Source of the DNA: Candidatus Woesebacteria bacterium
GTDB taxonomy: Bacteria; Patescibacteriota; Microgenomatia; Woykebacterales; 2-01-FULL-43-14
Assembly: GCA_020060105.1 (NCBI GenBank)
Contig: JAGVAV010000021.1
Coordinates: forward strand, 1-42,952
Direction: 5' to 3'
Length of the DNA stretch: 42,952 bases
Part shown: positions 1-5,529 of the stretch, piece after piece
Numbering within the stretch: the stretch's first letter is position 1
Layout: each line of letters begins with the position of its first letter
Made by a program: the position numbers and the translations under genes
Notes under the pieces: generated by a model
What the model was told of the DNA's origin: nothing
Database searches by the model: none
Seen by the model: the letters and a program-made list of their open reading frames with translations, nothing else

Positions 1-8
1 TAACTCAT

Positions 9-62
9 GGTAGGTGTCCTTTCTTTAAGTGCTAACAACTTAAGTTTGACACCTACCTTTTT
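9..62 (+). terminator. Intrinsic terminator of an upstream gene outside the window
   Basis: A 10-bp perfect stem (GGTAGGTGTC at 9-18, GACACCTACC at 48-57) encloses a second stem (TTAAGT 25-30, ACTTAA 38-43) and is followed by five T (58-62). This is the rho-independent layout on the + strand. The gene it would end lies left of the window. Confidence 0.7.
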
Positions 63-115
63 AGTTAGCAATTGTTGCGAAGGTATTGAACCATTGCGAA
101 TGTGACTTATAGTCC

Positions 116-144
116 TTGACAAACGGTCGATTGTATGATATAAT
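116..144 (+). promoter_or_regulatory. Consensus sigma70-type promoter
   Basis: TTGACA (116-121) and TATAAT (139-144) match both consensus hexamers exactly with the optimal 17-nt spacer. Transcription would begin near 151. The first coding region, at 435, is about 285 nt downstream, so the transcript either has a long structured leader or ends early at the hairpin ending at 310. Confidence 0.8.
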
Positions 145-150
145 TGAGTA

Positions 151-310
151 CATAATTGTTAAATTATGCTCAATTACGCCGCTCTTAAGCGACAGCGCAA
201 AAGGAAGACATAATTGAGAACATTAAAAGTAAAAACCGGAGAGAGGCAAAAGCGGCGAGCTTTTGGAAAGAATTACCCTATCGATTCTCTCTAGAAGCTA
301 GCCGCTTTTT
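151..310 (+). ncRNA. Candidate small RNA or attenuator leader
   Basis: This is the predicted transcript between the consensus promoter and an intrinsic-terminator-like hairpin: AGCGGCGAGCTT (251-262) pairs with AAGCTAGCCGCT (295-306) with one mismatch, then TTTTT (306-310). Near the 5' end TGAG-CATAATT pairs with AAATTATG-CTCA. Two other pairings, AGAGAG (240-245) with CTCTCT (287-292) and CAAAAG (247-252) with CTTTTG (260-265), conflict with the terminator stem, so two folds are possible. ATAATTGAG occurs twice. It resembles no RNA family I recognise. The alternatives are a free-standing sRNA or an attenuating leader for the gene at 435. Confidence 0.45.
251..310 (+). terminator. Terminator-like hairpin in the leader of the 435 gene
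   Basis: Eleven of twelve bases pair between 251-262 and 295-306, followed directly by five T. The roughly 32-nt loop is large for a terminator and takes part in the competing fold described for 151-310. Confidence 0.5.
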
Positions 311-340
311 CATTTTCTGCTCTTTAAAATACACCCTTTC

Positions 341-389
341 TTGGAGGAAGTAAGCCCTTCTTGGTTTTAAGAAAGGTCCACTTCCTCCA
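341..389. other. Long perfect hairpin upstream of the 435 gene
   Basis: TTGGAGGAAGT (341-351) and ACTTCCTCCAA (379-389) are perfect inverted repeats. The loop holds a further near-complementary pair, CCTTCTT against AAGAAAGG. No T-tract follows, so it is not an obvious terminator. The 5' arm contains a GGAGG sequence, so the arms also resemble an SD and anti-SD pair. Confidence 0.4.
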
Positions 390-434
390 ACCCATTAAGG
401 ACAAAGAGCCTGAGGGTCTGAAAGGGAGGAAACC

Positions 435-827
435 ATGGCGGTCCAACGATATCAGAGGCGTTTTGGACACCAGGCCGAGGAGTGGGTGATTGACCTGCTT
501 CAGAAGTCTGGCGTCAAAGTTATTGCTTCTGGTGAAAGTAATGACGTGATTAGTAAGATTGACTTTTGGGCTCAAGACCCAGAATCAAATCGGTGGCTTC
601 CATTCCAGTTCACCGTTGACAAGATGGCGGCTTTCGGGGCCAAGGGGCTGGACGCCCTCAAAAGGGGTGTTTTGATTTCTTGGTTGCCTGATTGCGAACT
701 TGAAGAGTGGGCGATGAGTAGGAATGTGAGGCATGGGGAAGAGCTAACGGAGAAATTTTGGTCCCAAGCTCATCGGCTGATGAGTTCTTTCTCCGGGTTT
801 CAACCACAGCAGCTTATCTGGAACTGA
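435..827 (+). CDS. Hypothetical protein, possibly PD-(D/E)XK-like fold
   Basis: This encodes 130 aa, with an ATG after a good ribosome binding site (GGGAGGAAACC). There is no signal peptide or TM segment, so it should be cytoplasmic. The middle reads IDFWAQ...PFQFTVDK, an acidic residue then Q-x-T-x-x-K on a likely beta hairpin, with an amphipathic helix before it. That arrangement loosely recalls the D...(E/Q)-x-K core of restriction-endonuclease-like folds, but no family can be named with certainty. It seems monocistronic, with a structured leader upstream and a small hairpin (828-846) at the stop codon. Confidence 0.6.
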   Translation: MAVQRYQRRFGHQAEEWVIDLLQKSGVKVIASGESNDVISKIDFWAQDPESNRWLPFQFTVDKMAAFGAKGLDALKRGVLISWLPDCELEEWAMSRNVRHGEELTEKFWSQAHRLMSSFSGFQPQQLIWN

Positions 828-1132
828 TGTGGTTGCCTTCACCACAGACTTGGATTGGGAAAGAAGACGAGTTAAGGAGAGAGAAATAGATAGCTTCAAT
901 TTTCTCTCTCTTTCCTTATAATATCCGTAGCCTTCTTGCTTCCTTAAGCACATCTCTGTTTTAAAGAGGTTTGTTTAAGAGAGAGCATAAGTCAAAATAA
1001 TTTGTGCTCTTTGAACATTAATAGATTAAGTAAGTGAAAGACCTCCAGAAAAATTTATGGGTACCGCTTCAGTTAATTTTTAACCGTTGATTGAAGGGTG
1101 CCCGTAAATAAAAGGAGGGAAAAACGAGATCG
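828..1132 (+). other. Non-coding gap with several hairpins
   Basis: No credible ORF is seen. The gap holds TGTGGT/ACCACA directly after the stop (828-846); an AG-rich arm at 873-886 pairing with a CT-rich arm at 901-918; AGAGCATAA pairing with TTGTGCTCT around 980-1010; and an arm near 1060 (GGGTACCGCTTCA) pairing with the segment near 1095 (TTGAAGGGTGCCC). A TATAAT at 917-922 could be the -10 of a promoter for the next gene, but its -35 is weak. AGGAGGG at 1113-1119 is that gene's ribosome binding site. Confidence 0.4.
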
Positions 1133-1381
1133 GTGCTATCGGACCGTTTTTTTGCTCGGTTTCTGATCGCGATTATCTTAACCGTGATCATCTTCGTCCT
1201 TAGCATTTTTTGGCTTTCGTCAAAAAGTGCCGTCGCGACCCCCAATCAATTCCTCCTCGTTCACGAGGAGAGAACTACCGTGGGCCCGATCTACATCTTA
1301 AAGCACGCACCTACAGGCGAGTGCTTTTTGCACACCTATCGCGGGGGCCTAACCTGGACTCTCAAGGAGATGTGTCAGTAA
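1133..1381 (+). CDS. Small single-TM membrane or secreted protein, unknown
   Basis: This encodes 82 aa from a GTG 13 nt after AGGAGGG. Residues about 8-30 form one strongly hydrophobic segment after a basic N-terminus (RFFAR), so it is a membrane anchor or uncleaved signal. The exported part (about 50 aa) reads like a small beta-rich domain with two Cys and a GGLTW motif. No family is recognised. It lies in the run of short, separately spaced genes at the left of the window, and the overlapping 60-aa frame lacks a ribosome binding site. GTG is favoured only by the spacing to AGGAGGG. Confidence 0.5.
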   Translation: MLSDRFFARFLIAIILTVIIFVLSIFWLSSKSAVATPNQFLLVHEERTTVGPIYILKHAPTGECFLHTYRGGLTWTLKEMCQ

Positions 1382-1394
1382 GGAAAAAGTAGTA

Positions 1395-1560
1395 TTACCA
1401 GGCGGAAGTTTTGTTAGCGAAAGCGGCAAGATTTCCCCTGGTTATCTCTTAAGTTTTAGAACCTTAAAAAAGAAAGGAGGAGAGAAATCCTTGATTTTGT
1501 GAGAAGCGCTTTGGTTAACTGATGAAGTTGATCAAAGGCTTCTCGCAAGAGAGCAAAAAT
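1395..1560 (+). other. Hairpins between two small genes
   Basis: ACCAGGCGGAA near 1398 can pair with TTTCCCCTGGT near 1433. Further on, GAGAAGC-CTTTG (from about 1500) pairs with CAAAG-GCTTCTC (to about 1545). Neither has a proper T-tract. They continue the pattern of stable RNA structure ahead of each small gene in this region. Confidence 0.35.
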
Positions 1561-1582
1561 TTGGCCAACGGCAGGAGGGAGC

Positions 1583-2041
1583 ATGTTCGACAACTTTTGG
1601 GTCTTCATGGCTATTATCGCTATTGTGGTGTTTGCGGTGATGGCCGTCCGGCCCATCCTGGACTTCCAGGGACGGAAGAAGTTCACTAAGATCTTTGGCG
1701 TCGACCCCACCAATGACAGCAGCACGCTTTGGCCATGGGTTGATCGGTGCGTAGAATTGGAGATGTTAAAACTCTATAGAACGTGGGACGAAGTAGCTAA
1801 AACTCTTAACAATCACAATGCGAGCGCCCAGGGGGCAGATTATGAGGAGGTGGCAGAGGGCCTCGCTCGGGCCAAGGAGCTAAGCCAGTTGGCTAAGACC
1901 GCGGAGAAAACTGCTCGTGAAGCGGTGAGACTCGCTTACCGCTTTCAGGGAATCAATCCTATTGAGAAAGCCGGTTTGGTCTGGCTCCTTCCTATCAAGA
2001 TCCAGATGCATTTGAAGGAGAATAACGCCCAGGCCAACTAA
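1583..2041 (+). CDS. Membrane-anchored hypothetical protein
   Basis: This encodes 152 aa, ATG with a strong ribosome binding site (AGGAGG, 5 nt upstream). Residues 5-27 form one TM segment. The rest is a cytoplasmic-looking, alpha-helical, charged domain with Ala- and Lys/Glu-rich stretches around residues 85-125 that could form helical hairpins or a coiled coil. No catalytic motif is visible and I do not recognise the family. It is probably a single-gene unit, since a strong RNA hairpin at 2125-2178 follows. Confidence 0.55.
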   Translation: MFDNFWVFMAIIAIVVFAVMAVRPILDFQGRKKFTKIFGVDPTNDSSTLWPWVDRCVELEMLKLYRTWDEVAKTLNNHNASAQGADYEEVAEGLARAKELSQLAKTAEKTAREAVRLAYRFQGINPIEKAGLVWLLPIKIQMHLKENNAQAN

Positions 2042-2064
2042 AGCCAAGAACGGGGGGGGGGACA

Positions 2065-2180
2065 GCAGCGCTTAAGAGTGAAAAAGAGTAACTCTGAGCC
2101 AAATGCGCTCCACCAAGGGCCGCGAAAGGGCGGGACGTTATCGACACGGAAGTGTTTGAGATCGTCCTGCCCTCCTTTAA
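2065..2180 (+). ncRNA. Structured RNA segment, uncertain
   Basis: A strong stem (2125-2137 with 2163-2178, one G-U pair and a bulge) encloses a small hairpin, ACAC-GGAA-GTGT (2144-2155), with a GNRA tetraloop. Upstream, AGCGC near 2067 pairs with GCGCT near 2105 around an inner AGAGT/ACTCT stem. There is no promoter directly upstream and no U-tract, so it may be the 3' UTR of the gene ending at 2041 rather than an independent RNA. A run of ten G at 2052-2061 precedes it. Confidence 0.3.
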
Positions 2181-2189
2181 AGATAGGTT

Positions 2190-2217
2190 TTGATAAACGA
2201 GAATTTGCTGATATAAT
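2190..2217 (+). promoter_or_regulatory. Promoter for the 2291 small ORF
   Basis: TTGATA (2190-2195) and TATAAT (2212-2217) have a 16-nt spacer. The start would be near 2224, about 65 nt before the ATG at 2291. Confidence 0.6.
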
Positions 2218-2245
2218 AGCCAGCAGATTTTCTTCTATCACGCTG

Positions 2246-2287
2246 CTTCACGTCGCAGGTTAGGTACAAACTAACTCTCACGTGAAG
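2246..2287 (+). promoter_or_regulatory. 5'-UTR hairpin next to the start codon
   Basis: CTTCACGT (2246-2253) and ACGTGAAG (2280-2287) form a perfect 8-bp stem around an inner stem GTTAG/CTAAC (2259-2263, 2271-2275). The 3' arm ends three bases before the ATG at 2291 and buries an in-frame GTG (2282), so it could block ribosome entry. Confidence 0.5.
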
Positions 2288-2290
2288 TGG

Positions 2291-2446
2291 ATGAGCGTAA
2301 TTGACTATCTCGAGCAGCGGGGTTTGGCTGATGGTCAGGTCTTTGCCGCAGTTTTCCCCGCAGTTTTCGAACTCCTGGAGAAGGTCGGCGCCCGGACCAC
2401 GACGGACCCGGAGTGGGGACTTCTGGTTTGGGTGAAGGAGGAGTAG
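2291..2446 (+). CDS. Small acidic hypothetical protein (51 aa)
   Basis: The short frame reads MSVIDYLEQRGLADG and ends ...LVWVKEE, a sensible soluble, amphipathic sequence with a well-formed helical part. It has its own promoter (2190-2217) and hairpin leader, and its stop codon sits between the ribosome binding site and the ATG of the next small ORF, which suggests coupling. An in-frame GTG at 2282 would add three residues. There is no clear SD. No family is recognised. Confidence 0.45.
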   Translation: MSVIDYLEQRGLADGQVFAAVFPAVFELLEKVGARTTTDPEWGLLVWVKEE

Positions 2447-2447
2447 G

Positions 2448-2573
2448 ATGAACCAATCGAAACAAAATCGGTCGCGGAAGTTTGACGACCGTGGCCAAAG
2501 ACGACGGAAGATGGGGATGAGCGGGAGCGGAAAAAGGTTTTTTAGGTTGAGATTGAAAGAAAGGATATGCTAA
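2448..2573 (+). CDS. Very basic small protein (41 aa)
   Basis: An ATG lies 6 nt after a perfect AGGAGG that itself overlaps the end of the preceding ORF, so the two are probably translated together. The 41-residue product is rich in Arg and Lys (SRKFDDRGQRRRK, KRFFRLRLKER). It could bind RNA or DNA, or be a short ribosome-associated peptide, but no family is recognised. The ribosome binding site is the main support for calling it a gene. Confidence 0.4.
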   Translation: MNQSKQNRSRKFDDRGQRRRKMGMSGSGKRFFRLRLKERIC

Positions 2574-2582
2574 ACTAAAAAC

Positions 2583-3173
2583 ATGAACTGTCCCAATTGC
2601 CGGGCGGAAATGAACCTGGTCAAAACTCAGTCTCACTACGGCAGCCCCGTTCTGCTGGATCAGTGCCCCGAATGCGGGGGAATCTGGTTTGATCAAGCGG
2701 AACTTTACCGAGTGAGGTTGGACGAATCGGTAAATATTGAAATCGATAAGGAAGCTTTGACTAAAGAAAAGATCTTAAATACCCCCAGTCTTTTCTGCCC
2801 CCGGGATAGATCTCCCCTAAAAAGTTTTAAAGACCCCCATTTTCCGGAAGAGTTGATTGTGGAAAGCTGTTCTTCCTGCGGCGGTTTTTGGTTTAATCGA
2901 GGAGAATTTGAGAACTACCGGGATTATCGCCGGCAAAAGATTAATCAGCCAAGCGATGAGAAGTTAGAAGAAGAAGTTAGATTGATGTTGGAAGCTGAGG
3001 GGGTTGGGGGAAAGTATCAGACTTTGGCTAAACTTAGCCAGTTTCTCTTAACACCGCTTGATCGCACTACCTTAAAGCCGCTGGAAGGCCGGTATCAAAA
3101 CCAAGCTCACCAAGCCGTTAATACTGTCTCCTTGATTATTAAGATCTTATTAGAATTGTTTTTGCGGCGATGA
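2583..3173 (+). CDS. Zinc-ribbon protein, zf-TFIIB type, two ribbons
   Basis: This encodes 196 aa. The N-terminus has CPNC (about 3-6) and CPECGGIWFD (about 28-37), and a second ribbon follows at about 77-116 (CPRD...CSSCGGFWFN). The C-x-E/S-C-G-G-x-W-F pattern is diagnostic of the zf-TFIIB (COG3809-type) family of small zinc-binding proteins, whose role is poorly defined. In the second ribbon the first pair is C-x-x-D, so its zinc site may be incomplete. The C-terminal 70 residues are helical and end in a hydrophobic stretch. No clear SD precedes the ATG. A terminator follows at 3237-3269. Confidence 0.8.
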   Translation: MNCPNCRAEMNLVKTQSHYGSPVLLDQCPECGGIWFDQAELYRVRLDESVNIEIDKEALTKEKILNTPSLFCPRDRSPLKSFKDPHFPEELIVESCSSCGGFWFNRGEFENYRDYRRQKINQPSDEKLEEEVRLMLEAEGVGGKYQTLAKLSQFLLTPLDRTTLKPLEGRYQNQAHQAVNTVSLIIKILLELFLRR

Positions 3174-3236
3174 TGATAAGGCTGCGATCTCAAAGGTTAT
3201 TATCTTTTTCAGGAGAACGTCAAGGGGCAATTAGCT

Positions 3237-3269
3237 AGGCTTAATTAAACGACTTTAGCCTTATTTTTT
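3237..3269 (+). terminator. Intrinsic terminator after the zinc-ribbon gene
   Basis: AGGCT-AA (3237-3244) pairs with TT-AGCCT (3254-3261) with one bulged T on each side, followed by TTATTTTTT. It also separates the convergent gene ending at 3282. Confidence 0.65.
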
Positions 3270-3281
3270 GGAAGCAGGCTC

Positions 3282-4163
3282 TTATTCTCCTGAGGTTTGA
3301 ATCTGTTTAACCCCCGGTGTTAGAATCTGGGAGTGTTTCTTGACGAGCAGAAAAAGCAGGCTGAGGCCGACGAGAAAAATAACCGGATAGTTGATGATTA
3401 TTTTACCCGGATCGGCAGAGGCGTTGATGAAAGACGCCAGAAAATGAAAAGTTAAGAAAGAGACCGTGGCAAAATAGATGTCTCCCTGGCTGGCTAATCT
3501 TCGGCGGATGATCAGCCAGGAAAACAAGAGGATGACTCCTAAGTAGTTTTGTTGGCTGAGAATAATCAGAAGGATGGCCAGCAAGATTATCCCGATCTTT
3601 TCCCTTTGCCTGATCCCTGGACTTACCCTCTCAGAAGAAGATTTATGGATTAAAAAGCCGAAAAAGACAATCAGGGCGCTCCCGAGTAAGATCGAATCCG
3701 GATAGACAAAGGGAAGGAATTGAGCCATCAGGAAATAAAGAAGGCCTAGGTAAATCAGAGAAAAGGCGTAACCTCGAGGGGAAAGAAAAGGCTTCTTTTC
3801 CCCGGGAATAAGATAATTTACTAACAAATAGGGGAAGGTAATCGTAACCGCGCTGTGGCCGATGGCCAGTAAGAGCATTAATGAGAGGGGATTTTTGATA
3901 TAAAAAGCTTCCTCCAGTATTCCGTAAATCAAGCCGACTAGGAAAATTTGCCAAAGGGAAAATCTTTTTCTTAAAATTAGGTCGAGGATCAGAGCGACTT
4001 GAACTAAGTAGTAGGAAAAAGAAAAAACGATCACTCCCCCGTCGATTTTTTCCAACGCCGTAGAGAAGGTGACGATCTCGGCCGAAAACCAGGCGAGGAG
4101 ACCCATTAGCCATACCCACGGGGGAAAGATAATTGATTTTATACTTAGTTCTCTGATTTTCAT
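3282..4163 (-). CDS. Polytopic membrane protein, unknown (about 8-9 TM)
   Basis: This encodes 293 aa, almost entirely hydrophobic helices with short charged loops. A central part has ILEEAF (about residue 85) and GHSAVTI (about 107), a membrane-embedded Glu-Glu and His that recall intramembrane proteases such as the CPBP/Rce1 group, but the remaining CPBP motifs are not found. I leave function open. The promoter at 4175-4204 gives a 5' UTR of only about five bases. The gene converges on the zinc-ribbon gene. Confidence 0.6.
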   Translation of the reverse strand: MKIRELSIKSIIFPPWVWLMGLLAWFSAEIVTFSTALEKIDGGVIVFSFSYYLVQVALILDLILRKRFSLWQIFLVGLIYGILEEAFYIKNPLSLMLLLAIGHSAVTITFPYLLVNYLIPGEKKPFLSPRGYAFSLIYLGLLYFLMAQFLPFVYPDSILLGSALIVFFGFLIHKSSSERVSPGIRQREKIGIILLAILLIILSQQNYLGVILLFSWLIIRRRLASQGDIYFATVSFLTFHFLASFINASADPGKIIINYPVIFLVGLSLLFLLVKKHSQILTPGVKQIQTSGE

Positions 4164-4174
4164 CTGGTAAGCAA

Positions 4175-4204
4175 ATTATATTAAAAACCTAAGCGCTTAA
4201 GCAA
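4175..4204 (-). promoter_or_regulatory. Minus-strand promoter of divergent pair
   Basis: Read on the minus strand: TTGCTT (4204-4199), an 18-nt spacer, TATAAT (4180-4175). The spacer contains the palindrome AAGCGCTT (4191-4198). Transcription would begin close to 4168, so the mRNA of the gene starting at 4163 is nearly leaderless. Confidence 0.6.
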
Positions 4205-4205
4205 A

Positions 4206-4234
4206 TTGCAAATTAAATTTTATAGGTGTATAAT
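4206..4234 (+). promoter_or_regulatory. Plus-strand promoter of divergent pair
   Basis: TTGCAA (4206-4211), a 17-nt spacer and TATAAT (4229-4234). Its -35 box is one base from the -35 of the opposing promoter, so polymerases could compete. It also shows that a protein start at 4206 is impossible. Confidence 0.65.
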
Positions 4235-4280
4235 TCCGGCCAGAGAAGTCGGGAAGATCTTGAAGGAGGCAAGGAGAGAA

Positions 4281-4682
4281 ATGACTGGGAAATGGTTTGT
4301 CATGTTTGCCGTAGGGTTAGCTCTGATTTTCGTTTCGGCGATTGGCGCGGACCTGGTCACGACGGAAAAAGAATGGGCTTTAGGAATCCGGTCTGTCCTG
4401 GTTCCGTTCACCCCTTTGTTCTACGTCGGCGCGTTAGTGGGATTTGGGGTGTTCGCTTTTTCCCTCTTCTGGGACTTAGGGATGGATAAGCCAGCCCGTA
4501 TCTTGTTAGCATTTATGGCTATCCCCACTCTTTGGGCGTTGATTCTTTTGTTAGAATCTCTTGGAGTGCTCGCTGTTAGTGGCCACCACGTTTGGATAAT
4601 TCCAGTGACGTTACTTACCATCGCAATTGGTTTTGGTCTTGCTTACCTTGCTCTCAAAGCGAAAAGTAAGAGAGAGGGATAA
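4281..4682 (+). CDS. Four-TM membrane protein, unknown
   Basis: This encodes 133 aa from ATG 4281, preceded by AAGGAGAGAA. A longer frame reaches back to 4206 but would begin inside the promoter and is rejected. Four TM segments (about 5-24, 43-66, 76-95, 102-124) are joined by short loops, and the C-terminus is Lys/Arg-rich and cytoplasmic. No conserved family motif is seen. It is a single-gene unit between the divergent promoter and the terminator at 4721-4758. Confidence 0.6.
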   Translation: MTGKWFVMFAVGLALIFVSAIGADLVTTEKEWALGIRSVLVPFTPLFYVGALVGFGVFAFSLFWDLGMDKPARILLAFMAIPTLWALILLLESLGVLAVSGHHVWIIPVTLLTIAIGFGLAYLALKAKSKREG

Positions 4683-4720
4683 ATCTGGGAGAGATTGGAA
4701 AGTTAAGGCGGTCTATCTCT

Positions 4721-4758
4721 GAGACAGTATCCTAAAAGAGGTTGCTGTCTCTTTTTTT
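4721..4758 (+). terminator. Intrinsic terminator after the 4281 gene
   Basis: GAGACAG (4721-4727) pairs with CTGTCTC (4745-4751), followed by seven T. Confidence 0.8.
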
Positions 4759-4830
4759 ACTAAAAATTTCTTAGATGTTTGGGTGGCTAATCATCGCCTT
4801 TTTCTCCCTGCTCTGGGGTAGTTTTAAATT

Positions 4831-5514
4831 TTATTGGCTGCCCCTTAAGGATTTGTCTTTGCCCTTCAACCACACCTTCTTGAAAAAGGGCATTGTGAGT
4901 GTTGACAGCATAAAGGCTCCTGCTGGCACTACCGCATTTAGCCACGGGCTTTGAACACCGATTGTCTGCAAATACGCCCCGATCGCGATGTAAGTAAAGA
5001 CTGCTAGCAATCCCCGTCTCGTCCAACTTATTTCCCAGGCCTTATCCGACTTGACCTTTTGATTCCTTTCCTCAATTTTTTGAATTCTTTGTTCGAGATT
5101 TTCCATATTATTTTCCATTATACTTATCGCTCCAATAATCCATTCTTCTCGTAAGCTGTCTTTCATATCTCGAACTTCTTTTAAGGTGAACCATTTGGCC
5201 TCCAGAATTTCATCTTTTGGCCAATCAAGTTTCCCACCAACTATCTTCGCTTCAAAAGCGTGTTTTGGAGGTGTACTAGAATGTGCTTGGAAAATACCCA
5301 GCTTACGAAGTAGCTCTACGTCGTAACCGATCTCTTCCTTTGCCTCTCTCACTGCTGTATTCTCGATGGAATCACCTTCTTCAACTTTTCCCGCTGGAAA
5401 ATTCCATAGACCATGAACTTTCGTCCCTGGACGATTTTCCTGCACAAGCAAATATTTGCCGTCTTGTTTAATAACTACTCCCGCAACTATATTTGTTTCG
5501 GCTAATTTCTGCAT
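4831..5514 (-). CDS. Nudix hydrolase fused to a coiled coil and two-TM domain
   Basis: This encodes 227 aa. Residues 1-130 are a Nudix domain: the box runs G-x5-D-x7-REAKEEIGY around residues 42-64, with Asp in place of the first Glu, and LWNFPAGKVEEG precedes it. Such enzymes hydrolyse nucleoside diphosphates linked to other groups; the substrate cannot be read here. Residues about 135-155 form a coiled coil (ENLEQRIQKIEERNQKV), followed by two TM helices (about 167-187, 192-210) and a basic tail, resembling a stand-alone small membrane protein I recall from CPR genomes. The gene begins 15 nt after secA and has no SD. A TAAAAT 6 nt before the ATG could give a leaderless transcript. Confidence 0.8.
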   Translation of the reverse strand: MQKLAETNIVAGVVIKQDGKYLLVQENRPGTKVHGLWNFPAGKVEEGDSIENTAVREAKEEIGYDVELLRKLGIFQAHSSTPPKHAFEAKIVGGKLDWPKDEILEAKWFTLKEVRDMKDSLREEWIIGAISIMENNMENLEQRIQKIEERNQKVKSDKAWEISWTRRGLLAVFTYIAIGAYLQTIGVQSPWLNAVVPAGAFMLSTLTMPFFKKVWLKGKDKSLRGSQ

Positions 5515-5529
5515 AACTTTATTTTACTA

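Noticed and set aside
2038-2263. Two overlapping frames in the gap (one on each strand)
   Set aside because: Neither has an SD or codon pattern like the neighbours. The region folds as RNA structure and holds a promoter.
2271-2696. Minus-strand frame of about 140 codons
   Set aside because: It is Pro/Arg-rich and antisense to two short genes and the start of the zinc-ribbon gene, so it is a shadow.
3282-4163. Assignment to the CPBP/Rce1 intramembrane protease family
   Set aside because: A Glu-Glu and a His in TM segments are seen, but the further FxxxH and HxxxN motifs are not.
4206-4280. Upstream extension of the 4281 gene (25 residues more)
   Set aside because: It would begin at the -35 box of a TTGCAA-17-TATAAT promoter, upstream of the transcription start. 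ATG 4281 has a ribosome binding site.
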